This document shows positions 52,158 through 61,143 of a stretch of DNA of 64,000 bases, one piece after another. Origin of the DNA: UBA7359 sp041689615 (lineage in GTDB: Bacteria; Pseudomonadota; Gammaproteobacteria; Eutrophobiales; Eutrophobiaceae); assembly GCA_041689615.1 (NCBI GenBank), contig JBDNFW010000033.1:124001-188000 (forward strand), in the 5' to 3' direction. Made by a program: the position numbers and the translations under genes. Numbering within the stretch: position 1 is the stretch's first letter; every line of letters starts with the position of its first letter. The notes under the pieces are model-generated. The model did no database searches. It saw only the letters and a program-made list of their open reading frames with translations, and was not told the DNA's origin.

Positions 52158-52985
52158 ATGAAAAAATCGACACTGATTAACGGTCTAATATTATTTTTAT
52201 CGTTAATATCTACTGTTCAAGCAGAAGTACAAAAAGACGTCTCCTATTCCAGTGAACTCCATGATCGCAAACAACTGGATATTTATACGCCAGAAAATAA
52301 TACCCAAAAATTACCGGTACTGATTCATATTCATGGTGGCGGCTGGAAAATCGGAGATAAAAAGATTCAACGTAAACACGCTGAATTTTATTCAAATCGT
52401 AATATTATTTTCGTTAATATCAATTATCGATTAACACCAGAAGTTAAGCACCCTGTCCATGCAGAAGATTGCGCTGAAGCCGTTGCCTGGGCATTTCAAA
52501 ATATTGATAAATTAGGTGGTGATAAAGATCGCGTGTTTATCTCGGGTCATTCGGCTGGCGCTCACCTTGCTGCTTTACTGGGAACAGATGCTTCTTATTT
52601 AAGTAAATATAATATTCAGCCTTCGCAATTAGCAGGAGTCATTCCGGTAGACACCGCTAGTTTTGATCTGTTGTCGCCTCGCAATGAGCGTTTTGTAAAA
52701 AAACTGGTTGATAATGCCTTTGGTACCGATGTAGCGACATTAAAATCAGCTTCACCTATGCATCATATTAATATGAATCAGGATTATCCTGACTTTCTTA
52801 TCTTTGCATCAGGCAAACGTGACTCCGCCATTAAGCAGAGTAAAGAATTAAGTCGTCGATTGAATGAAGCGGGAAATAACGCCAAAGCCGTTATCGTTGA
52901 TGGCTATAACCATCGGGATATGAATTTAGGTATGCGCGAAGAAGATGGACCAATTTCTATCGCAATACTAAATTTTATAAACTAA
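52158..52985 (+). CDS. Exported alpha/beta hydrolase (esterase/lipase-like)
   Basis: 275 residues with a signal peptide (LILFLSLISTVQA). The alpha/beta hydrolase landmarks are the oxyanion block IHIHGGGWKIGDK, nucleophile elbow SGHSAGAHLAALL with Ser, an Asp in a DFLIFASGKRDSA region and the final His in DGYNHRDM. The HGGGW motif and length point to BD-FAE/hormone-sensitive-lipase-type esterases. It would act in the periplasm. It converges with mlaC, three bases apart. Confidence 0.82.
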   Translation: MKKSTLINGLILFLSLISTVQAEVQKDVSYSSELHDRKQLDIYTPENNTQKLPVLIHIHGGGWKIGDKKIQRKHAEFYSNRNIIFVNINYRLTPEVKHPVHAEDCAEAVAWAFQNIDKLGGDKDRVFISGHSAGAHLAALLGTDASYLSKYNIQPSQLAGVIPVDTASFDLLSPRNERFVKKLVDNAFGTDVATLKSASPMHHINMNQDYPDFLIFASGKRDSAIKQSKELSRRLNEAGNNAKAVIVDGYNHRDMNLGMREEDGPISIAILNFIN

Positions 52986-52988
52986 AGA

Positions 52989-53621
52989 TTAACTGTCTTC
53001 CGAAAGTTCTTGCTTGGGTGGCTCTTCTTTTTGCGATGCTTTGTATTTGTTAACCCGGCTTTGGATATCATTTAACAATCCGTCCATTCCGTCATTTTTA
53101 ACAATAGCAGCAAAAGTACTTCTGTAATTACTTACGAGACTGATGCCTTCAATCACGACATCATAAGCAAACCAGGTTCCGTCATTATTCTTCAGCTTAT
53201 AGTTTATTGGAATTTCTGTGTTGTCGGTAATTATTAAGGTTTCTACAACGGCCTTTTTACCGCGAATCGTTTCACCAACATATTCTATTTTCTGGTTAGT
53301 GTAAGCTTCAATCTTGGTTCGATAGGTATCTTCCAGATATTGGGAAAAGAACACGACAAACTGCTGACGTTCTTCTGGCGTAGCTTTCTTCCAGTTTGTG
53401 GCCAAAACACTTTGCGACATACTGCGAAAATCAAAACTATCATTAATAACAATACCAATCTTGTCCCAACGTGTTTCACGATCTATCGATTTGTCTTTTA
53501 ATACTGTTAGAACCTTGTTAACAGAATCCTTAACTCGGCCTGTTGGACTGGATAAATCTTCAGCAAAAACGGCAACTGAAATGAGTGAAAGAAGAAAGTA
53601 GAGAGCGTATTTTTTTATCAT
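52989..53621 (-). CDS. mlaC: MlaC/Ttg2D-family periplasmic lipid-binding protein
   Basis: 210 residues with a signal peptide (YALYFLLSLISVAVFA) and the Tol-Tol-Ttg2/MlaC fold: RWDKIGIVINDSFDFRSMSQSVLATNWKKATPEERQQFVVFFSQYLEDTY near the centre and IPINYKLKNNDGTWFAYDVVIEGISLVSNYRSTF later (key blocks FDFRSMSQSVL, WFAYDVVIEGISLV). It ferries phospholipid between MlaD and the outer membrane. It is on the opposite strand to the nearby system 2 genes, so is regulated separately, but is the only MlaC in the window. Confidence 0.87.
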   Translation of the reverse strand: MIKKYALYFLLSLISVAVFAEDLSSPTGRVKDSVNKVLTVLKDKSIDRETRWDKIGIVINDSFDFRSMSQSVLATNWKKATPEERQQFVVFFSQYLEDTYRTKIEAYTNQKIEYVGETIRGKKAVVETLIITDNTEIPINYKLKNNDGTWFAYDVVIEGISLVSNYRSTFAAIVKNDGMDGLLNDIQSRVNKYKASQKEEPPKQELSEDS

Positions 53622-53929
53622 TTTTTATATTTACCGCATTCCTTGTTGATGTTTGTATCGTACCTGTTTAATGAGCATATTCCAAAAGTTATGTCATCAA
53701 AGTACGACACTATATTTGGTGCTATTAGCTAATCAGTACCACAACATCATCCTTATCGGCTCTTTAATCGCTTAACTTTAATGAGCTATCTTATTGATTT
53801 TTAATATATTTAATTTCTAATAGTGTGATTCAATTCACAGATTCTTACAGATTAACCCTCTATTATGGCAACACGGTATATGAGTTGCACATAACAATAA
53901 TAACGAAACAATATAACAGGAATATTCTT
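53622..53929. other. 308-base gap upstream of mlaC and the Cys-containing orphan gene
   Basis: Holds promoters for two divergent genes. An open frame extends the next gene back to 53825, but the first 35 residues look non-coding and lack a ribosome site. I find no convincing -35/-10 pair, terminator or small RNA signature. Confidence 0.45.
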
Positions 53930-54217
53930 ATGAACGTTTACCAATGTTGGTATCTTGGGATGAGAGGCTACTGTTGTCGTAATTACAATTCGAAATGGAT
54001 GTTCGTACCTGAATTAGGGCAAATAAATAGCCACATCCACAAGCATATCTCGCTAAATGATCTGGTATTTAATAACTCTTTTGCAAAACATTATGAGTTA
54101 AAGATTGAGTACCGTTTACAAAAAATGAAATCAAATCCGTTTCATTTTCTGAAAGCATTACTCTTTCCCGAGAAAAAAGCTGGGACTGTCGGCGGTATGC
54201 TTTTCGGCGCTATCTAG
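53930..54217 (+). CDS. Small Cys-containing protein, unrecognised
   Basis: 95 residues, not recognised. It has three Cys in the first 20 residues (YQCWYLGMRGYCCRN), a His-x-x-x-His-like block (NSHIHKHISL) and a basic amphipathic C-terminal half ending AGTVGGMLFGAI. A metal site from the Cys/His cluster is possible but only inferred. The ATG at 53930 has AGGA eight bases upstream and is preferred to 53825. It is followed at once by a perfect intrinsic terminator, so it is a separate transcription unit. Confidence 0.6.
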   Translation: MNVYQCWYLGMRGYCCRNYNSKWMFVPELGQINSHIHKHISLNDLVFNNSFAKHYELKIEYRLQKMKSNPFHFLKALLFPEKKAGTVGGMLFGAI

Positions 54218-54235
54218 TCAATCCAATTAAGTTAA

Positions 54236-54273
54236 AAATAAGGCTGTTGAGTTTAAACTCAACAGCCTTTTTT
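54236..54273 (+). terminator. Strong intrinsic terminator
   Basis: AGGCTGTTGAG (54241-54251) and CTCAACAGCCT (54258-54268) form a perfect 11-bp stem with a TTTAAA loop, then TTTTT; A-rich bases precede it, so it can act in both directions. It closes the gene at 53930-54217. Confidence 0.9.
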
Positions 54274-54339
54274 CGTTCTTAATACTGTATGATTTAACTT
54301 GGATTGAACTAACCCGGAAAGAGTGCTCTAAGCTCAAAT

Positions 54340-55068
54340 ATGAATAATAAAAAAATAGCCCTCATTATCCTTTTCATTATTGTCATCGCTTTATTTCTGA
54401 GCCTTGATCTAGGTCAGTACCTGAATCTGGCTTACGTAAAATCAAAACAAGATGCGATAGATAGTTACTATGCGTTGAACCCAATAAGTACCGGTTTAAT
54501 ATTTTTTATCAGTTATATTCTGGTGACAGGCGTCTCATTACCCGGTGCAGGAATTATGACCTTGGCTGCTGGAGCGATCTTTGGCGTCGTCTGGGGAACC
54601 ATAATTGTATCTTTTGGATCAGTCATAGGTGCAACCATTGCCTTTTTAGTCGCTCGTTATTTATTCCATGATTATGTTCAAGAAAAATTTGGTAACCATC
54701 TAGAACCCATTAATAAAGGGATCAGAAAAGAAGGTGATTTATATTTATTCACCATTCGCTTCGTACCGATATTTCCATTTTTTATAGTTAATAACTTGAT
54801 GGCACTGACTCCAATCAAGACAATTAATTTTGCACTTGTCAGTCAAATCGGCATGTTGTTACCAACTATTATTTTTGTAAATGCAGGAACACAATTAGCA
54901 AAGATAGAATCTCCCGGCGATGTCTTATCACCTGAATTAATATTATCGTTTGCACTATTAGGCATCTTTCCTTTGCTTGCCAAAAAAATTCTGGTTTACG
55001 TTAAAAAGAAACAACATAAAAGTCTGGATGTTATCGAAGTAGAAGATGATGCCAACGACAATGCTTGA
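54340..55068 (+). CDS. TVP38/TMEM64 (DedA-like) membrane protein
   Basis: 242 residues with five to six membrane segments. The family core is clear: SLPGAGIMTLAAGAIFG (re-entrant helix) and FTIRFVPIFPFFIVNNLMALT (VTT/SNARE-associated domain). Such proteins affect lipid distribution or membrane homeostasis; no enzyme activity is known. The next gene, a flavin disulfide reductase, overlaps the 3' end by 8 to 23 bases, and the pair is found linked in many bacteria. Confidence 0.83.
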   Translation: MNNKKIALIILFIIVIALFLSLDLGQYLNLAYVKSKQDAIDSYYALNPISTGLIFFISYILVTGVSLPGAGIMTLAAGAIFGVVWGTIIVSFGSVIGATIAFLVARYLFHDYVQEKFGNHLEPINKGIRKEGDLYLFTIRFVPIFPFFIVNNLMALTPIKTINFALVSQIGMLLPTIIFVNAGTQLAKIESPGDVLSPELILSFALLGIFPLLAKKILVYVKKKQHKSLDVIEVEDDANDNA

Positions 55069-56515
55069 AAGACCTGAAAAATTTGATCGCAACCTTATTG
55101 TTATTGGCGCAGGTTCAGCTGGGCTTGTCTCAGCACTTATTGCAGCGACTGTTAATGCAAAAGTCACATTAATAGAAAAACATAAAATGGGCGGTGATTG
55201 TTTAAATACTGGCTGCGTCCCTTCCAAAGCATTAATAAAATCAGCCAAAGTTGCCTCATTAATAAAACGTTCCAGTGAATTTGGTATTCAAGTATCAGAA
55301 TCAAACATCGACTTCCCTGCTGTAATGGAACGCATTCAATCTATAATTAAAAAAATAGAACCACATGATTCAGTTGAACGATTTGAAAGTTTAGGCGTTG
55401 AATGTATTGAAGGTGAAGCAATAATAACTTCACCCTGGTCTGTAAAGATTAATCAAAGAACATTAACCGCAAAAAATATCATTATTGCCACAGGTGCCGG
55501 TCCTTTAGTTCCACCAATAAAAGGCATAGAAGATATTGATTATTTAACTTCAGATAATCTTTGGCAGATACGTGAACAACCCAAACGATTATTAATCCTT
55601 GGTGGCGGCCCTATTGGTTGCGAATTAAGTCAGGCTTTTGCCAGACTCGGTTCAACTGTAACCCAAGTCGAAATGGCATCACGCATCATGGCACGTGAAG
55701 ATGAAGATGTTGCAAAATTGATTACTGAAAAATTTATAAGCGAAGGTATTAATGTTCGTACAAATCATAAAGCAAAAGAATTTATTAAAAAAAATAACAA
55801 AACCATTTTGATTTGCGAAAATAACGGGCAAGATGTTGAAATTGAATTTGATAGCTTGCTTATTGCTGTTGGTCGAAAGCCAAATACTTCCGGCTTTGGT
55901 CTTGAAGAACTCGGTATAGAACTCAATCAACAAGGCACAATTAAAGTAAATGAATATTTGCAATCTTCAATCCCTAGTATCTATGCTTGTGGTGATGTCG
56001 CAGGACCTTATCAATTTACTCACACCGCTTCACATCAAGCCTGGTATGCCAGTGTTAATTCTTTATTTGGTCGGTTTAAACGCTTTAAAGCAGATTACAG
56101 AGTTATCCCCTGGGCAACCTTCACTGATCCGGAAGTTGCTCGTGTGGGTTTAAATGAACAAGAAGCAAAGCAAAATAATATTTTTTATGAAACCAGTTTT
56201 TTCAAACTGGACGAACTCGATAGAGCCTTAACCGAAAATGAAACAGAAGGTTTTATTAAAGTCTTAACCGTTCCTGGTAAAGATAAAATACTGGGGGCAA
56301 CCATCGTCGGCGATCATGCTGGAGAATTAATTACTGAATATATAACGGCAATGAAAAATAAAACCGGTTTAAATAAACTGCTCGGCACAATTCATATTTA
56401 CCCTACTCTTTCTGAAGCCAACAAATATGCAGCTGGTGTTTGGAAAAAAGCACACGCTCCTAAACTTCTACTCAAATTAGTTAAAAAGTACCATGAGTGG
56501 TCATTGAGTCACTAA
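55046..56515 (+). CDS. FAD-dependent disulfide oxidoreductase (mercuric reductase-like)
   Basis: About 485-489 residues of the class I pyridine nucleotide-disulfide reductase family. FAD-binding LIVIGAGSAGLVSA at the N-terminus, redox-active CLNTGC (GGDCLNTGCVPSKAL), NAD(P)-binding LILGGGPIGCELSQ, second FAD contact IYACGDVAG, and C-terminal HIYPTLSEA in place of the HPT motif of glutathione reductase. This resembles the mercuric-reductase-like proteins that follow TVP38 genes; a heavy-metal NMERA domain is absent. Several start codons (55046, 55049, 55061) overlap the TVP38 stop. The true substrate is unknown. Confidence 0.8.
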   Translation: MMPTTMLERPEKFDRNLIVIGAGSAGLVSALIAATVNAKVTLIEKHKMGGDCLNTGCVPSKALIKSAKVASLIKRSSEFGIQVSESNIDFPAVMERIQSIIKKIEPHDSVERFESLGVECIEGEAIITSPWSVKINQRTLTAKNIIIATGAGPLVPPIKGIEDIDYLTSDNLWQIREQPKRLLILGGGPIGCELSQAFARLGSTVTQVEMASRIMAREDEDVAKLITEKFISEGINVRTNHKAKEFIKKNNKTILICENNGQDVEIEFDSLLIAVGRKPNTSGFGLEELGIELNQQGTIKVNEYLQSSIPSIYACGDVAGPYQFTHTASHQAWYASVNSLFGRFKRFKADYRVIPWATFTDPEVARVGLNEQEAKQNNIFYETSFFKLDELDRALTENETEGFIKVLTVPGKDKILGATIVGDHAGELITEYITAMKNKTGLNKLLGTIHIYPTLSEANKYAAGVWKKAHAPKLLLKLVKKYHEWSLSH

Positions 56516-56624
56516 ATTAATTTAATTAATACCATCGATTTTGACTATCACTACTATAAATATTTTCAAATAGAGTCCTAAGCGCAATTAAGCTATTCTA
56601 CTGGAAAATCAAAGGAATAAGCTC

Positions 56625-57980
56625 ATGTCCAAATATCAATACGATCTTTTTGTTATCGGTGCCGGTTCTGGTGGCGTCCGCGCTGCACGTATGTCTGCGG
56701 GTCTTGGTGCGCGTGTTGCCATAGCTGAAGATCGTTATCTTGGCGGCACTTGTGTCAACGTAGGCTGTGTTCCAAAAAAATTATTCGTCTATGCCTCACA
56801 TTTTTCTGAAGACTTTGAAAATGCAAAAAGCTTTGGTTGGGACATTGGTCATACTGATTTTGATTGGTCGACCTTGATCAAAAATAAAAATGCAGAAATT
56901 AAACGATTGAATGGCGTTTACAAAAAGATTCTCGATAATTCAGGCGCGGAAACAATACACGGTCGTGCAAAAATTGTTGACGAACACACTGTTGAAATTA
57001 ATGGTGAACACATCACAGCTGAACGACTATTAATTGCGACTGGCGGCTGGCCAAGTGTTCCTGATATCCCCGGTAAAGAGCATATTATTTCTTCTAACGA
57101 AGCTTTCTTTTTAGAATCGCTTCCGGAAAAAATCATAATTGTTGGTGGCGGTTATATCGCTGTTGAATTCGCTGGTATTTTTCATGGCTTGGGTGTTAAT
57201 ACAACCTTGCTTTATCGTGGCCCTTTATTCTTACGTGGTTTTGATCAGGACGTGCGCGAAGCATTAGCTAATGAAATGCAAAAGAAAGGTATCAATATAA
57301 AGTTTAATTCGAATATCAGTTTGATTGAAAAAATGGATAATGAATTAATCGCGACACTCGAAGATGGCGAACAACTTGAAGCGGGACAAATCATGTATGC
57401 CACTGGCCGTAAACCGATGACAGAGAATCTTGGTTTGGAAACGGTTAGTATCGAATTGAATAAAGACAATGCCATTAAGGTCAATGATCAATATCAAACA
57501 AATATTCCTTCTATTTATGCTATTGGTGATGTAACCAATCGCGTTAACTTAACGCCAGTTGCTTTGGCCGAAGGTATGGTTTTGGCAAAACGTTTATTTG
57601 GCAATGAAGATAAGGATGTGGATTATTCCAATATTCCCACTTGTGTCTTCAGTCAACCAAACATTGGCACCGTTGGTTTAACTGAAGCAGAAGCTCGCGA
57701 ACAATACGATGATATTGAAATTTATAAATCATCCTTCAAACCAATGAAGTTATCTTTGTCAGATAGCGATGAGAAAACGTTCATGAAGTTGATTGTCGAT
57801 AAGAAAAGTGACCGTGTTATTGGTGTACACATGCTTGGCCCTGATGCTGGAGAAATAATTCAAGGTATAGGTATTGCAATAAAAGCAGGTGCCACTAAAA
57901 AGAGTTTTGATTCAACTATCGGCATTCATCCTACAGCAGCGGAAGAATTTGTCACGATGCGTGATCCGGTAAGTGACTAG
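56625..57980 (+). CDS. gor: Glutathione-disulfide reductase
   Basis: 451-residue flavoenzyme reducing GSSG with NADPH. It shows FAD site LFVIGAGSGGVRAAR, redox motif GGTCVNVGCVPKKLF, NADP site IVGGGYIAVEFAG with an Arg-rich loop downstream (YRGPLFLRGFD), IYAIGDVTN and C-terminal GIHPTAAEEF with the catalytic His. The length is standard for Gor. GGAATAAG sits before ATG (AAGGA at ~9 bases). It is followed by a perfect bidirectional terminator. Confidence 0.92.
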   Translation: MSKYQYDLFVIGAGSGGVRAARMSAGLGARVAIAEDRYLGGTCVNVGCVPKKLFVYASHFSEDFENAKSFGWDIGHTDFDWSTLIKNKNAEIKRLNGVYKKILDNSGAETIHGRAKIVDEHTVEINGEHITAERLLIATGGWPSVPDIPGKEHIISSNEAFFLESLPEKIIIVGGGYIAVEFAGIFHGLGVNTTLLYRGPLFLRGFDQDVREALANEMQKKGINIKFNSNISLIEKMDNELIATLEDGEQLEAGQIMYATGRKPMTENLGLETVSIELNKDNAIKVNDQYQTNIPSIYAIGDVTNRVNLTPVALAEGMVLAKRLFGNEDKDVDYSNIPTCVFSQPNIGTVGLTEAEAREQYDDIEIYKSSFKPMKLSLSDSDEKTFMKLIVDKKSDRVIGVHMLGPDAGEIIQGIGIAIKAGATKKSFDSTIGIHPTAAEEFVTMRDPVSD

Positions 57981-57991
57981 AATAAATAAAA

Positions 57992-58026
57992 AAAGCTGCA
58001 ACGACTTTTAACATCGTTGCAGCTTT
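57992..58026. terminator. Bidirectional intrinsic terminator between gor and DUF805 gene
   Basis: AAAGCTGCAACGA (57992-58004) and TCGTTGCAGCTTT (58014-58026) make a perfect 13-bp stem with a 9-base loop; A-rich and T-rich sides allow use from both directions by the convergent genes. Confidence 0.85.
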
Positions 58027-58044
58027 AATGTTTATTAAATAGAA

Positions 58045-58389
58045 CTATGCTGCTTTTTGATTTGCGCCATACTCATTGTCACTAACGCTGTCCATGACAA
58101 GAAAGACTAAAAGTACTATCGCCCCAATCAATGGGAGGAAAAGAATCAACTGCCACCAACCACTGCGACCCGTATCATGAAGACGCCTTGCTGCAATACT
58201 AATGCTGGGAATAACTGATGCTAAATTGAAAATAGCAGACAACGCCATCGTCCCAATAAGAAATGAATCTATTGCTACTAAAACAAGATAAATAATCATA
58301 AAAATTAGTATAAACATCCAGTATTGCGTTCGAGTTGCACGACCGGAAAAGTCTGCATATTTCTTATATGCATCAGTAAAATATTCCAT
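58045..58389 (-). CDS. DUF805-family membrane protein
   Basis: 114 residues with about four membrane segments. The start EYFTDAYKKYADFSGRATRTQYWMF (FSGRATRTQYW is the DUF805 signature) and the later RRLHDTGRSGWWQLILFLPLIGAIVLL (RRLHDTGRSGWW) identify the family, of unknown function, often near phage- or stress-related loci. The frame extends to 58482, but AGGGGA eight bases before ATG 58389 and the family N-terminus set the start here. Confidence 0.88.
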   Translation of the reverse strand: MEYFTDAYKKYADFSGRATRTQYWMFILIFMIIYLVLVAIDSFLIGTMALSAIFNLASVIPSISIAARRLHDTGRSGWWQLILFLPLIGAIVLLVFLVMDSVSDNEYGANQKAA

Positions 58390-58459
58390 TGTTATTTTCC
58401 CCTGGTTTTTTAATAAAATAACACTGCTCTCCCATGAGAGTCTAACAGCGATTAAGTAG

Positions 58460-59092
58460 TTATGGGAGTGCTTGGCTAACAATTGCCAGCCACGGTTGCT
58501 GTTCTCGTGGCTTATTATCAGGGCGATAGTAGTGATGAATTATATTAAAACCGGCTTTTTCTAAATAAGCTGAGCTGCTTTCAATCTCCATATAATGCCC
58601 ATAGCGCTGCCCCTGCCAGCCTTCGGTATTTCCTCTTGGATTCGATGAAAATAAAATTCCGCCGCTTCGTAATGCTCTATGTAATTGTTTTAATACACGG
58701 GGAAGTTCCTGACTGGGAATATGAAATAGTGAGGCATTAGCAAAAATGCCATCGAAACTATTCTCATCTAATTCAAGATTAAGAAACTGTTGGTGCAATG
58801 CAGCACAACCGTTATGTTTCTCGGTCATTTCACAAAATGCTTTGCTACCATCAAGTCCGACAGGATTATGGCCTAGTGATTTAAAGGTATAAACATCACG
58901 ACCAGGACCACAACCAAAATCAAGAATATCTAAAGGCTTATCATCAGGAAGTGCTTGTAAAAAAGCTTCAATGTTTTGACTAACATCATGGTCTCGTGTG
59001 CCTAACCAAAAAGATTCGGCATTATTTTCATAATGCGAAAGAGTCACTTTTTCTATTTCATCTAGATCAATCGGATTATTTTTTATCGACAT
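58460..59092 (-). CDS. Class I SAM-dependent methyltransferase
   Basis: 210 residues with the Rossmann methyltransferase core: LDILDFGCGPGRDVYTF (SAM-binding motif I, DFGCGPG), PVGLDGS (motif II acidic), FDGIFANASLFHI (motif IV region) and LRSGGILFSSNP (post-motif). No substrate domain is evident, so the substrate is unknown. It is first in a series of small minus-strand genes and shares no obvious function with its neighbours. Confidence 0.82.
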   Translation of the reverse strand: MSIKNNPIDLDEIEKVTLSHYENNAESFWLGTRDHDVSQNIEAFLQALPDDKPLDILDFGCGPGRDVYTFKSLGHNPVGLDGSKAFCEMTEKHNGCAALHQQFLNLELDENSFDGIFANASLFHIPSQELPRVLKQLHRALRSGGILFSSNPRGNTEGWQGQRYGHYMEIESSSAYLEKAGFNIIHHYYRPDNKPREQQPWLAIVSQALP

Positions 59093-59114
59093 ACTTTATG
59101 GATATAAAACAACA

Positions 59115-59663
59115 TCAATCATCTTTCTTTTTATAGTTATACTGAAACTTGACTGGTTTAATTTCAATATCATCTTTATCTTCCTTGTTATCTTTCTCAT
59201 TTTGATCCTGGCGATATTTAAGTTGCAACCCTTTTAGAAAGTTACGCAGAATCTGATCCTGGCACGTTCGATAATGTCTATTACCGGGTTTGCGAAAAAA
59301 AGCACTTAATTCATGTTTGCTAATTTTAAAACCAGCCAACTCCATAATTTCTGTAACATCTTCGGCTTTAAGGTTTAATGCGATTTTTAACTTCATAAAA
59401 ATAATATTATTTGTTAATCGCTCTTCTGGTACAGGTTGTGCCCCGTCCTTCTTGCCTCGTTTATCAATAATAAAACCATTCAAGAAAGTCGCCATTTGCG
59501 TATCGCTGCATTCTTTATAATCAGGATCATCATCTTTCTTCAACCATGAACTGATCTGTTCTCGAGTGACTTTAAGATTACCCAGACCAAACACGGAAAT
59601 CATTTTCGAATCACCAAATTCAAAGGTATAGCGAAGGCGGCGCAAGATGTCGTTATTATTCAT
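59115..59663 (-). CDS. yehS: YehS-like DUF1456 protein
   Basis: 182 residues with two DUF1456 repeats: NNNDILRRLRYTFEFGDSKMISVFGLGNL... and NNIIFMKLKIALNLKAEDVTEIMELAGF..., each ending with a helix-rich segment (KKDDDPDYKECSD; FRKPGNRHYRTCQD) typical of the YehS family. The second repeat is followed by a basic/acidic C-terminal tail that may be disordered. Function unknown, cytoplasmic. Separated from the GNAT gene by 30 bases. Confidence 0.85.
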   Translation of the reverse strand: MNNNDILRRLRYTFEFGDSKMISVFGLGNLKVTREQISSWLKKDDDPDYKECSDTQMATFLNGFIIDKRGKKDGAQPVPEERLTNNIIFMKLKIALNLKAEDVTEIMELAGFKISKHELSAFFRKPGNRHYRTCQDQILRNFLKGLQLKYRQDQNEKDNKEDKDDIEIKPVKFQYNYKKKDD

Positions 59664-59693
59664 AAGTATTCTGTTTGTTTATTTTCCAAGTGT

Positions 59694-60176
59694 TTAAAGT
59701 GATTTTTGCCAAAAAAAGGCTTTTCCATTAGCCGGATCTAATTGATAGCCTTCAAAGCCAAACTTTGAATAAGCATTTTTTGCAGCTATGTTACCTTCCA
59801 ATACTTCAAGTGTCATTTTGCAGCAGCCCTTTTCCTGAGCAATCTCTTCGACTTTAGCGAGCAGTCGCTGACTAAGACCAAGTCCGCGATATTCTTTTAA
59901 AATAGCAATGTCATGAATATTAAGAAGTGGCTTACATTTAAAAGTAGAAAAGCCTTCAAAACAATTCACTAATCCTGCTGATTTTCCATCGACATAGCAA
60001 ATCACGCTAATAGCATGGGATAATTTTGATAATTCAGTGAGCAAATTTTCATTAACAAATGACGATAACGGCGTACCACCACCCATAGAATCAAGTGCAT
60101 AGTCATTTAAAAGAGAAATGATATCAACGCCATGTTGTTCATTTGAATAGTCCGCCAGAATAACTTCAATGTTCAT
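59694..60176 (-). CDS. GNAT-family N-acetyltransferase
   Basis: 160 residues with a GNAT core: LNIHDIAILKEYRGLGLSQRLLAKVEEIAQEKGC holds the acetyl-CoA pyrophosphate-binding R/Q-x-x-G-x-G/A motif as RGLGLSQ, followed by MTLEVLEGNIAAKNAYSKFGFEGY, the motif B helix. It probably acetylates an amine or protein N-terminus; the target is not evident. Its stop is next to the DarP start, on the same strand. Confidence 0.83.
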   Translation of the reverse strand: MNIEVILADYSNEQHGVDIISLLNDYALDSMGGGTPLSSFVNENLLTELSKLSHAISVICYVDGKSAGLVNCFEGFSTFKCKPLLNIHDIAILKEYRGLGLSQRLLAKVEEIAQEKGCCKMTLEVLEGNIAAKNAYSKFGFEGYQLDPANGKAFFWQKSL

Positions 60177-60680
60177 CTAGCCGTTTTTCAACTCAGCCAA
60201 ATATTTAAATAACAATCTGGCTGATTTTGGTGATTTATTCTGCGCCTGCTCTCTTTTTGCATTGCGAATTAATTGATTCACATGCTGTCGTTCAAAGTTT
60301 TCAAATTTCTCCGCTAATTCATTTAACAAATCCTGATTGTCTTGTAATAAATGATCACGCCATTGTTCAACTTCGTGAAATTCATTCGCTTCATCTTTAT
60401 GCGGCTGATGTGTTTTTCCCAATGCTGAACGAACCAATTCTTCATCTTCATCCTTCATTAAACTACCAATGAATTTAAGCTGACGACTAAGCGCGATTTT
60501 TTTCATCGACTTAGCTGCAATGACTGCTTCTCGCAATTTATCTGAAACAGGAATATTAACAAGGTGCTTTTCAGGTAACGATACCAGTTGTTTGCCTAAT
60601 GCCTGTAATTCAAGCAACTCACGTTTTACTTGTGATTTGCTCTTGCCTAATTCTTCGTGATCTTCGTATTCTTGTTCCAT
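60177..60680 (-). CDS. darP: DarP/YjgA ribosome-associated protein (DUF615)
   Basis: 167 residues, mostly helical and charged. The N-terminal stretch SKSQVKRELLELQALGKQLVSLPEKHL and central REAVIAAKSMKKIALSRQLKFIGSLMKDED (key block KKxALxRQLxFIGKLMR-like) are typical of DUF615/YjgA, now DarP, a factor in 50S assembly. It follows the VF530 gene after five bases and precedes the GNAT gene with no gap, suggesting an operon. Confidence 0.88.
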   Translation of the reverse strand: MEQEYEDHEELGKSKSQVKRELLELQALGKQLVSLPEKHLVNIPVSDKLREAVIAAKSMKKIALSRQLKFIGSLMKDEDEELVRSALGKTHQPHKDEANEFHEVEQWRDHLLQDNQDLLNELAEKFENFERQHVNQLIRNAKREQAQNKSPKSARLLFKYLAELKNG

Positions 60681-60685
60681 AATAT

Positions 60686-61084
60686 TTATTCTTCTTCTTC
60701 GTTATTCTTTTTCCAATGACCCCAGACATCATCAGGCTTTTCTCCTGTGGCGACGGGCTCTGATTTTCTGGATATTATATCCCTTGGCGCTTTGGTCTGT
60801 TGATCGAGCGGAATCGTCCTGTCACGTGGTGGCAATTCGTATTGTTCGTCATTAGGTCGAGGAAGCCCTTTGAATCGATACAAATAAAAACTTTCCACCT
60901 TTTCCCTCGCCCAAGGTGTTTTGCGTAAAAACTTTAAAGACGACTTAATACTGGGATTACTCTTAAAACAATTAAGGTTCATATCTTCGCCTAAAGACTC
61001 CCAACCATAGTGATCAACTAATTCAGTTAGCAATGATTCAAGCTTAACGCCATGCAGTGGATTATTTTTTTGTACGTCATTCAT
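60686..61084 (-). CDS. VF530-family DNA-binding protein
   Basis: 132 residues. The N-terminal ~70 residues carry the VF530 domain: NPLHGVKLESLLTELVDHYGWESLGEDMNLNCFKSNPSIKSSLKFLRKTPWAREKVESFYLY (key blocks NPLHGV, NCFxSNPSIKSSLKFLRKTPWARxKVExFY). The C-terminal half is charged and Pro-rich, probably disordered. The family is a small helical DNA-binding module of unknown role. It begins 60 bases from the next minus-strand gene. Confidence 0.85.
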   Translation of the reverse strand: MNDVQKNNPLHGVKLESLLTELVDHYGWESLGEDMNLNCFKSNPSIKSSLKFLRKTPWAREKVESFYLYRFKGLPRPNDEQYELPPRDRTIPLDQQTKAPRDIISRKSEPVATGEKPDDVWGHWKKNNEEEE

Positions 61085-61143
61085 AAAGAAATACTTTTAT
61101 TGTTTTAATCTGATTTCGAACGCTGTAAGTATTTTATTAGTTG

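Noticed and set aside
53825..53929. Upstream 35 codons of the Cys-rich gene
   Set aside because: No ribosome site before 53825, whereas AGGA is well placed for ATG 53930.
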